Below, in pieces: positions 21,717 through 27,157 of a DNA stretch of 27,157 bases (positions are counted from its first letter, which is position 1; each line of letters opens with the position of its first letter). The notes under the pieces are model-generated. The model was not told where the DNA came from. It made no database searches and was given only the letters and a program-made list of their open reading frames with translations. Both the position numbers and the translations under genes were made by a program. The DNA comes from Akkermansiaceae bacterium UBA3385 (GTDB lineage Bacteria; Verrucomicrobiota; Verrucomicrobiia; Verrucomicrobiales; Akkermansiaceae): the NCBI GenBank assembly GCA_002358905.1, contig DEPT01000025.1, positions 4,258-31,414 of the forward strand, given 5' to 3'.

Positions 21717-21753
21717 GAATCCCCCGGCTCCACTTTCCGGAACCGGGGGATTC
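21717..21753 (+). terminator. Terminator after the scaffold gene
   Basis: An 11-bp perfect stem (GAATCCCCCGG at 21717-21727, CCGGGGGATTC at 21743-21753) that can extend inward by about five pairs, followed by TGATTGTTACTGTTTT. The T-tract is interrupted, so efficiency is uncertain. Confidence 0.6.
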
Positions 21754-21783
21754 TGATTGTTACTGTTTTACAGACGAAAAACA

Positions 21784-22455
21784 TCAACGGCGGTGGTGGC
21801 CACCGTGCCTGCCTCGGGGACCACCACCATGACCGCCACGAGGTGCAGCTGCGTGACGAGCTGCCGAAGCAGGCCGCGGATTTGCAGCGGGCCGATGCAA
21901 GGCTTCCGGGCGGCGCACTGGCCGATGAACTGCCCCAGGCCGGGGAGCCGATGCCGGACGATGACCCGGGGCGGAATGATGCAGAACTCCCGGACGGGGA
22001 ACTGGCCGAGCAGTTGCCACAGGCCGCGGCGCAGGAGCCGGGTGGTGGATATGATGGTGGTGACCATGCGGAGGACGCACCCCCGGGCAATGCCCGGCAG
22101 GATAACACGGCGGACAGGCTACCCTGTGAATATGGCGAGGGTAATGCCAGTGACCGCAGTACCAGGAAGCAGGTCCCCAGGAAGGCACCAGACACGCTGC
22201 CGTCAACGCAGTAAAAGAGAATACTGCTGTTCCCGATGCCGTGTAGCCATACACGGGGCGACCGTAGTAATAGCCGAAAATCGGGAATCCGTTCACATCG
22301 TAACTGGCATTAGACCACGATACAGATGTGTTCCACCCGGGCCCGCCCACGCTGACGGATGCATTCGTGTACAATGGGTAGCCATACGCAGCACAGGAGC
22401 ATAGCAACAATGCGGGGCAGGCTAACATTATGATTTTCTTTAGTCTTGCTTTCAT
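21784..22455 (-). CDS. His/Pro-rich lipoprotein of unknown function
   Basis: From the Met at 22455 the 223-residue protein has a lipoprotein signal peptide, MKARLKKIIMLACPALLLCS, with the lipobox LCSC and the lipidated Cys at residue 21; a Met four codons earlier (22467) is possible. The mature N-terminal part is rich in Gly, Tyr and Ser (GFPIFGYYYGRPVYGY). A hydrophobic stretch follows (AVFSFTALTAACLVP), then a long low-complexity tail rich in His, Pro and Arg (HGHHHHIHHPAPAP and RP/HRP repeats). The tail could bind metals or surface polymers. It is convergent with the phage scaffold gene. An antisense plus-strand frame (21843-22214) also stays open, but it lacks a start context and looks like a shadow. 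Confidence 0.68.
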   Translation of the reverse strand: MKARLKKIIMLACPALLLCSCAAYGYPLYTNASVSVGGPGWNTSVSWSNASYDVNGFPIFGYYYGRPVYGYTASGTAVFSFTALTAACLVPSWGPASWYCGHWHYPRHIHRVACPPCYPAGHCPGVRPPHGHHHHIHHPAPAPRPVATARPVPRPGVLHHSAPGHRPASAPRPGAVHRPVRRPEALHRPAANPRPASAARHAAAPRGGHGGGPRGRHGGHHRR

Positions 22456-22537
22456 TGTTATAGACATACGATTTACATGAATTAAGCGCTCTGCTGTGCC
22501 GTATTTATTTCAACTTTTCAAGTTTCGATTTTTTCTC

Positions 22538-22566
22538 TTGACTCTCCACCATGCTCATTTTAGCAT
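22538..22566 (+). promoter_or_regulatory. Promoter of the GT2 gene
   Basis: TTGACT (22538-22543), exactly 17 nt, TAGCAT (22561-22566); the ATG at 22581 is 14 nt further on. Confidence 0.7.
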
Positions 22567-22580
22567 AGACACGGAAGTTC

Positions 22581-23582
22581 ATGGTACAGTCTCACCCTCT
22601 CTTCAGTGTTGTCATTCCCGCATACAAGGCAGCAGCATTCATCAAGCTGACCTTGCAGAGTGTTTATAACCAGACGGAGCAAGATTTCGAAATTATCGTG
22701 GTGAACGATGGATCTCCGGACGACACGGAAGAGATATTGAAAACAGAAACCGATCCGCGGCTCCGGGTGATTACCCAGCCGAACGGCGGCGAATGCAACG
22801 CACGCAACCGGGGTGTGCGGGAGGCCCACGGCACCTATGTGGCTTTCCTGGACTGCGATGATGCCTGGCTCCCGAACCATCTTGAGCTGGCGAGAAGTTT
22901 CTTTGAACAACACCCGACTATGGACTGGTTCTCCACAAGACCGGAACGAACGCCTGATATTGACCTCGACAACCTGAAAGTGCGCGATGGAGAAGACAAG
23001 ACTTTCTGGAGTGTCAACTGGTTCCTGGAGGGAGATACGCAGACTTCCTCTTCCTCCGCAGTCTTGCGGCGTGAAGCCATAGGCGGGCAGGATTTATTTC
23101 CGGACGGCGTGAAAATGTTCGGTGATGGCATTGGTTGGAGCCGTTTTGCCATGCAGCACCGCATAATCGGCACATGCTACTGCACTACAGCCCTTTACCG
23201 AATCTGGGGCGGCTCCGCTACAGATACCTTCCTCGCCAATGTAGGAGGCGCCAAGGCAGGAGCAGCGCTGGATGCTTACCTGCTCCAGCAGGACATGTTC
23301 CTGCAGCAGGATTGCCCGCCAGAAGCCAGACTTTTCTTCCGCCGTGGCACATTATATAACTGGTGGATACGCGCCAGAGCCACTTCCCTTCTCCATTGGA
23401 AGAGTGAAATTCAGCAACGGCGGCATACTACCGGGAAATGCCTCTCTACCTGGCTCCTGCTGTGGACTCACTTCACCCACTTCTCGGCCCTCGCCATGGG
23501 TAAAATTGTACGCATCGAATTCAACCGGATTGAACGCAAAATGGCGCATCTGGCCTCCCGTTCACGCAGGAAATTAAGCTGA
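22581..23582 (+). CDS. Family 2 glycosyltransferase
   Basis: A 333-residue GT-A fold protein. It begins with FSVVIPAYKAAAFIKLTLQS and continues with VNDGSPDDTEEIL (nucleotide-sugar binding), NGGECNARNRGVREAHG and the metal-binding DxD-type motif FLDCDDAW at residues 89-96. A later segment QTSSSSAVLRREAIGG and GDGIGWSRFAMQ fits the acceptor side. No membrane anchor is clear; the C-terminus is basic (RSRRKLS). It probably acts in surface polysaccharide or glycan synthesis; the sugar cannot be predicted. It is a single gene between the lipoprotein and rpmB. Confidence 0.9.
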   Translation: MVQSHPLFSVVIPAYKAAAFIKLTLQSVYNQTEQDFEIIVVNDGSPDDTEEILKTETDPRLRVITQPNGGECNARNRGVREAHGTYVAFLDCDDAWLPNHLELARSFFEQHPTMDWFSTRPERTPDIDLDNLKVRDGEDKTFWSVNWFLEGDTQTSSSSAVLRREAIGGQDLFPDGVKMFGDGIGWSRFAMQHRIIGTCYCTTALYRIWGGSATDTFLANVGGAKAGAALDAYLLQQDMFLQQDCPPEARLFFRRGTLYNWWIRARATSLLHWKSEIQQRRHTTGKCLSTWLLLWTHFTHFSALAMGKIVRIEFNRIERKMAHLASRSRRKLS

Positions 23583-23639
23583 TTTCAGCTGATTCCCCCT
23601 CTTATTTCCACAATTTTAGGCCAAAAGGTGTAGTTTTGC

Positions 23640-23667
23640 TTGACGCCACGCCCAAATTGTGTAAAAT
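23640..23667 (+). promoter_or_regulatory. Promoter of rpmB
   Basis: TTGACG (23640-23645), 16 nt, TAAAAT (23662-23667), with TGTG just before the -10 box. The leader would be about 33 nt to the ATG at 23707. Confidence 0.62.
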
Positions 23668-23706
23668 AGCGCACCGCTTTATTTTTAACGTCACCTAGAA
23701 CATCTT

Positions 23707-23985
23707 ATGTCCCGTATTTGCAATATCACATTTGCCATGCCGCACAAGGGCCGTCGCATTCATCGTTCCGGTCTTGCCAAGAAGAAGGGCGGTATCGGCC
23801 GTCACGTCACGAAGGTTGTGAACCGCACTGTGTATCCCAACCTCCAGGAGAAGCGCATCTGGGTGCCCGAGCTCAACGGTGGCAAGGGTGGCTATCTTCG
23901 CATGAAGCTCTCCTGCAAGGCTCTGCGCACCATTTCCAAGAACGGCGCCTACAACACGCTCAAGAAGGCCGGGATTCTTTACTAA
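23707..23985 (+). CDS. rpmB: 50S ribosomal protein L28
   Basis: A 92-residue basic protein with the L28 pattern: MSRICNITFAMPHKGRRIHR, TKVVNRTVYPNLQEKRIWVP and MKLSCKALRTISKNGAYNTL. It is a component of the large subunit near the exit site for tRNA. The N-terminal zinc-type CxxC variant is absent. In many bacteria rpmB is followed by rpmG, but here a different small gene follows 151 nt downstream. Confidence 0.95.
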   Translation: MSRICNITFAMPHKGRRIHRSGLAKKKGGIGRHVTKVVNRTVYPNLQEKRIWVPELNGGKGGYLRMKLSCKALRTISKNGAYNTLKKAGILY

Positions 23986-24009
23986 ATCCTGCTGCTTTTT
24001 TTGAACGTA

Positions 24010-24058
24010 GCGGTTACCTCCTGCGTCTACACTCTCAAATCAGACCCGGAGGTACCGC
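24010..24058 (+). promoter_or_regulatory. Long-stem hairpin between rpmB and the 75-aa gene
   Basis: GCGGTTACCTCC (24010-24021) pairs with GGAGGTACCGC (24048-24058) with one bulged T, around a 26-nt loop. There is no T-tract after it. It could protect rpmB mRNA or control the next gene. Confidence 0.4.
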
Positions 24059-24136
24059 ACGGCGGTTCAGAAACGAACGCGGATATCTCAGCAGGGCTTA
24101 CCCTGCCTTTAGTTTTTAAGAGAAATTCATAAGAAA

Positions 24137-24364
24137 ATGACCCCGCAACAGACCAAGATCGCGCTTCGTATCAATGATGACAACCTTAACCACCACCTGT
24201 GGAACAACCGAGGTGTGTGGTGGTGCCACGTAACCGTTCACAAGCCGGATGCAACGGCTGAACGTCTGCGTTTCTCCCTCAAGACCCGCAACATCGAGAG
24301 GGCTCGTCGTCTCCGCGACCGCATCTTCGAGGATATTCAGCGCCACTTCGGCATTGCCGCCTAA
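24137..24364 (+). CDS. Small protein resembling the arm-binding domain of tyrosine recombinases
   Basis: A 75-residue basic protein with the text RGVWWCHVTVHKPDATAERL followed by RFSLKTRNIERARRLRDRIF and EDIQRHFG. The order of a beta hairpin starting with G-x-W-W, a basic SLKTRN turn and a helix with E-A-R-x-L-R is that of N-terminal arm-type DNA-binding domains of phage integrases. No catalytic domain follows; the protein stops at TAA with a hairpin downstream, so it is complete. It is not L33, for which it lacks the size and zinc motif. It may be a stand-alone nucleic-acid-binding protein; the function is inferred from pattern only. Confidence 0.6.
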   Translation: MTPQQTKIALRINDDNLNHHLWNNRGVWWCHVTVHKPDATAERLRFSLKTRNIERARRLRDRIFEDIQRHFGIAA

Positions 24365-24392
24365 GCTGAAATAACTCAACATTTTCATTGAC

Positions 24393-24421
24393 CGCGCCGG
24401 GAAGTCCTGCTTCCCGGCGCG
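24393..24421 (+). terminator. Terminator-like hairpin after the 75-aa gene
   Basis: A 12-bp perfect stem (CGCGCCGGGAAG at 24393-24404, CTTCCCGGCGCG at 24410-24421) with loop TCCTG. The sequence after it (CTTGCAT) lacks a T-run, so it may act with Rho or as an mRNA end stabiliser. Confidence 0.55.
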
Positions 24422-24437
24422 CTTGCATGATACAAGC

Positions 24438-24467
24438 TTGACATTGCCATGCGGGCTGAGGTATGCT
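24438..24467 (+). promoter_or_regulatory. Promoter of the GT4 gene
   Basis: TTGACA (24438-24443), 18 nt, TATGCT (24462-24467); the ATG at 24480 is 12 nt later. Confidence 0.65.
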
Positions 24468-24479
24468 CTGGATTAACAA

Positions 24480-25577
24480 ATGAGCAGAAAAGCACTCAGA
24501 TTTGCCACCTGCACCCCAGTGGCTTTCCATGCGAACGAGTATTTTTATACACGTGACACCGGACTCATTTGTAAAGAATTGCAAAAGCAGGGCGTGGAAT
24601 GCCGGGTCATTATGCCCTTACCAGCGCATGATGATGATATACCGACAACAGATTTGCTCCGGGTTCCGCCAGAAGAACTGAAAAACAGTGCCTGGTGGCG
24701 CAGCCTGGACATAGATGCAGTTATCCTCTACTCATGGGGGGACCCCCGATATACACAGATAGCGAGGGCTATTCGAAAAGCGGGGCTGAAACTCATAATT
24801 CACTTTGACTCCAGTGGGGAACTGCACGAACATTTGCACCGCCCCGGCATCAAGCTGGTAAACAAAGCCAAAGATATACTGGTAAACCAGCTGAGGCGCC
24901 TTCACCTGAGTTACGCGCACTGCATCACATCCTCCGCTCCGTGTATCATCTCATTTCAGCGTGATGCCTGTTATGGGTTGTCCATTTCAGAAAAATGCAA
25001 GCTTTTTCCCACACCGGTAGATAGTTGTTTTCGTTTTAACGGCATGGAAAAACAGGCACGCATCATCTGCACAGGCAGCTGGCATATACCGGTAAAACGC
25101 GCAGGAATGCTGATGCGCACACTCGAAATGCTTCTGAACAGGCACCCCGTTGTTCAGGTCGATATCTGCGGAACTACCACGCCGGAGCTGCAGGAATGGC
25201 ACCGCACTGTACCCTTGCACATGCAAGGCAGAATCCACCTGCACGGCATGTGCTCCCACGAACAGCTCAGCAGGCTCTACAACGTGGCGAGCATCTCGCT
25301 CTGCACCTCGGAAAGCGAAGGCTCCCACGGAGCGTCTGCAGAGGCCTTATGCTGTGGCTGCAGCATTGTTTGCCCACCACGGCCGCTTCTGAGTGTTGTC
25401 CGCTGGTACACGAGCAGGAATTCCGGCTTGATTTCCGAAGAAGATACAGCAGACTCCCTGAGCCAAGCTCTGTATATTGAATTGGAAAACTGGCAGAAGG
25501 GACTTCGCAATGCACACGAGATTTCAATAGCCTGGCAGAGTTGCTTCAACGTTGCCACCCTTCCCTCCTTTCTTTAA
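24480..25577 (+). CDS. Family 4-type glycosyltransferase
   Basis: A 365-residue GT-B fold protein. The N-terminal acceptor domain has TPVAFHANEYFYTRDTGL and AVILYSWGDPRYTQIARAIR. The C-terminal donor domain has IICTGSWHIPVKRAGMLMRT, VDICGT and GRIHLHGMCSHEQLSRLYNV, then the E-x7-E signature ESEGSHGASAEALCCG with Glu280 and Glu288. This layout fits GT4 enzymes that transfer sugars from nucleotide donors to lipid or glycan acceptors. The role in envelope glycan is an inference. It is transcribed toward rpoC and separated from it by a shared terminator. Confidence 0.88.
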   Translation: MSRKALRFATCTPVAFHANEYFYTRDTGLICKELQKQGVECRVIMPLPAHDDDIPTTDLLRVPPEELKNSAWWRSLDIDAVILYSWGDPRYTQIARAIRKAGLKLIIHFDSSGELHEHLHRPGIKLVNKAKDILVNQLRRLHLSYAHCITSSAPCIISFQRDACYGLSISEKCKLFPTPVDSCFRFNGMEKQARIICTGSWHIPVKRAGMLMRTLEMLLNRHPVVQVDICGTTTPELQEWHRTVPLHMQGRIHLHGMCSHEQLSRLYNVASISLCTSESEGSHGASAEALCCGCSIVCPPRPLLSVVRWYTSRNSGLISEEDTADSLSQALYIELENWQKGLRNAHEISIAWQSCFNVATLPSFL

Positions 25578-25600
25578 TTTCTTCTCCTTGTATAACCAAG

Positions 25601-25633
25601 ATGCCCGGCACTGCACTTAGCAATGCCGGGCAT
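25601..25633. terminator. Hairpin terminator between GT4 gene and rpoC
   Basis: ATGCCCGGCA (25601-25610) and TGCCGGGCAT (25624-25633) form a perfect 10-bp stem. It sits 24 nt after each stop codon of the convergent genes and may end both, although both T-tracts are short. Confidence 0.6.
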
Positions 25634-25657
25634 GAAGTTTATCTATGGGAGAGCAGA

Positions 25658-27157
25658 TTAGTCGTCAGAACCCACGGAAAGGGTGTCGTCAGATGTCTGA
25701 ATCTCCTCATCATCGAAGTACGTGGCACGGGGGATGGGCGTTGCACCCTCTGCCGGTTCCACCACGATGTTGCGGTACTGGGAGAAGCCGGTACCGGCCG
25801 GGATAAGGTGACCAAGGATTACGTTTTCCTTGAAGCCTTCCAGCATATCCACCTTGCCCAGCGTGGCTGCCTCTGTCAGAACGCGCGTGGTGTCCTGGAA
25901 GGAGGCGGCGGAGATGAAGGAGTCGGTCTTGAGGGAAGCCTTGGTGATACCCAGCAGGATGGGCTCGCTGTCGGCGGGGCGGCCGTGCTGCTCCACAGTC
26001 TCCTTGTTGATACGGGAGAGCGTGGTGCGGTCCACCTCATCGCCCCAGAGCAGGCCGGTATCACCCGGGTCCTTCACGCGCACCTTGCGCAGCATCTGGG
26101 ATACGATGATTTCCACGTGCTTGTCGTTAATTTCCACACCCTGCACACGGTACACCTGCTGAACCTTGTTCACAAGGTGCTCCTGCAGAGCTTCCTTACC
26201 GCAGATGCGGAGGATTTCATCGGAAGCTTCGGAACCATCGGAAAGCGGCTCACCAGCGCGTACATAGTCACCATCGTGCACGATGATGTGGCGATCCATG
26301 GGCACAAGGTGCTTGATGGAAATCGTACCCTCGTACTCATCATTCGTCTGCAGCTTGGTGGAGCGCTTACGGGTCTTGGTAGCAGCCTCCTTGGCAGCGG
26401 CATCACGATAGATGGTCACTACCTTCTTACCGCGAATCATGGCATCATCAATGGCAACAATACCGTCCATTTCAGCAAGCGTGCAGGTATCCTTCGGACG
26501 ACGAGCTTCGAAGAGCTCGGCAACACGGGGAAGACCACCGGTAATGTCGTTCGTCTTCTGCACCTTGCGGGGAGTCTTGGCAAGCTGAGTACCAGCGGCA
26601 ATCTTCTGCTTGTTGTTCACAACAAGGTAAGCACCGGTGGGAATGGAGAACACCTTGGGCTTGTCCTTGTCAGAACCGGGCTTGGCAGTGTGCACAATCA
26701 CACGCGGAGCAAGGTCCTGACGGTGGTCGATGATGACGGTCGTACCCTTACCGGATTCTGTGTGACCAGTCTCCGTGCGGCAGGTAATACCTTCAATCAT
26801 GTCCTGGAACTCAACGGTACCGCCAATGTCAGCAATCACCGGAATGGCGAAGGGATCCCATTCAGCAATCACAGCGCCAGCTTCCACCTGGGCACCGTCC
26901 TTCACGCGGAGCACTGCACCCATGGTCAGGGAGTAGGATTCGAGTTCCTTACCCTCTGCGCTGTAAACCTTCACGCTGCCGTTCTTGCAGAGAACCACCA
27001 TGTTGCCATTTTCGTCCTCTACGCAACGGTCGCGCAGGTTTTCATCATAGATAACAGTACCGGCGCTCTTGGCGGTGTATTCAGGACGGCTGGCAGCAGC
27101 GGTAGCAGTACCACCCACGTGGAAGGTACGCATCGTCAGCTGAGTACCGGGCTCACC
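25658..27157 (-). CDS. rpoC: DNA-directed RNA polymerase subunit beta' (C-terminal part)
   Basis: The frame is open to the right window edge, with GEPGTQLTMRTFHVGGTATA at the edge, so about 500 C-terminal residues are present. Conserved parts seen are LTMRTFHVGGTA (trigger-loop-following region), NDITGGLPRVAELFEARRP, HLVPMDRHIIVHDGDYV, VYRVQGVEINDKHVEIIVSQ, LLGITKASLKTDSFISAASF, QDTTRVLTEAA and KENVILGHLIPAGTGF. The acidic C-terminal tail (DDEEIQTSDDTLSVGSDD) ends the protein. It forms the active centre with the beta subunit. In the usual order rpoB lies upstream, outside this window. Confidence 0.98.
   Translation of the reverse strand, partial: GEPGTQLTMRTFHVGGTATAAASRPEYTAKSAGTVIYDENLRDRCVEDENGNMVVLCKNGSVKVYSAEGKELESYSLTMGAVLRVKDGAQVEAGAVIAEWDPFAIPVIADIGGTVEFQDMIEGITCRTETGHTESGKGTTVIIDHRQDLAPRVIVHTAKPGSDKDKPKVFSIPTGAYLVVNNKQKIAAGTQLAKTPRKVQKTNDITGGLPRVAELFEARRPKDTCTLAEMDGIVAIDDAMIRGKKVVTIYRDAAAKEAATKTRKRSTKLQTNDEYEGTISIKHLVPMDRHIIVHDGDYVRAGEPLSDGSEASDEILRICGKEALQEHLVNKVQQVYRVQGVEINDKHVEIIVSQMLRKVRVKDPGDTGLLWGDEVDRTTLSRINKETVEQHGRPADSEPILLGITKASLKTDSFISAASFQDTTRVLTEAATLGKVDMLEGFKENVILGHLIPAGTGFSQYRNIVVEPAEGATPIPRATYFDDEEIQTSDDTLSVGSDD

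Noticed and set aside
17204..21800. Direct repeat GCGGTGGTGGC at 17204-17214 and 21790-21800 flanking the phage block, possible att sites
   Set aside because: Both copies lie inside coding sequence for Pro- or Gly/His-rich ends, the 11-mer is low in complexity, and there is no integrase. Chance is the more likely explanation.
24137..24364. Assignment of the gene after rpmB as rpmG (L33)
   Set aside because: The protein is 75 residues instead of about 50 and has neither the L33 sequence pattern nor its Cys motif.

Overview
The window is a bacterial chromosome segment of mixed core and accessory content. The best guess for the host is a Verrucomicrobiota member close to Akkermansia. This is an inference from the style of the rpoC, rpmB and ppdK proteins, the GC-rich codon use, the scarcity of clear Shine-Dalgarno sequences and the general gene mix; no 16S gene is present to settle it.

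Left edge (1-3062): the C-terminal half of pyruvate phosphate dikinase with its terminator, an intergenic stretch holding two hairpin-plus-heptamer repeats, and a minus-strand iron alcohol dehydrogenase gene broken by a one-base frameshift.

Accessory block (3063-10894): two visibly AT-rich inserts (about 3240-6040 and 7786-8937) alternate with GC-rich genes. The contents look like a phage-defence neighbourhood: a coupled pair made of a 313-aa soluble protein and a 143-aa four-helix membrane protein (RexA/RexB-like architecture), a putAbiC-like two-TM coiled-coil protein, an HNH nuclease, an unknown 277-aa protein, an unknown membrane protein with a small partner, a voltage-gated-type potassium channel and a stand-alone HsdR-N-type nuclease-fold protein.

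Housekeeping block (11214-17189): ribonuclease Z, bifunctional NAD(P)HX epimerase/dehydratase, then a tight cluster of a secreted peptidase-like protein, ribonuclease HII and YraN. The intergenic regions here hold most of the period-7 repeat tracts and a 181-bp MITE-like element with perfect 17-bp terminal inverted repeats and a 9-bp target duplication.

Phage remnant (17190-21698): divergent podovirus-type structural genes (tail-tube/head-completion protein, winged-helix protein and small protein on minus; portal, Bbp19-like protein and scaffold on plus), without terminase, major capsid, integrase or lysis genes in the window.

Right part (21784-27157): a His/Pro-rich lipoprotein, a GT2 glycosyltransferase, ribosomal protein L28, a small protein like the arm-binding domain of tyrosine recombinases, a GT4 glycosyltransferase, and the C-terminal part of rpoC.

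Promoters matching TTGACT-N17-TAGNCT recur. At several genes the -10 box lies only 6-7 nt before the start codon, which predicts leaderless mRNAs.
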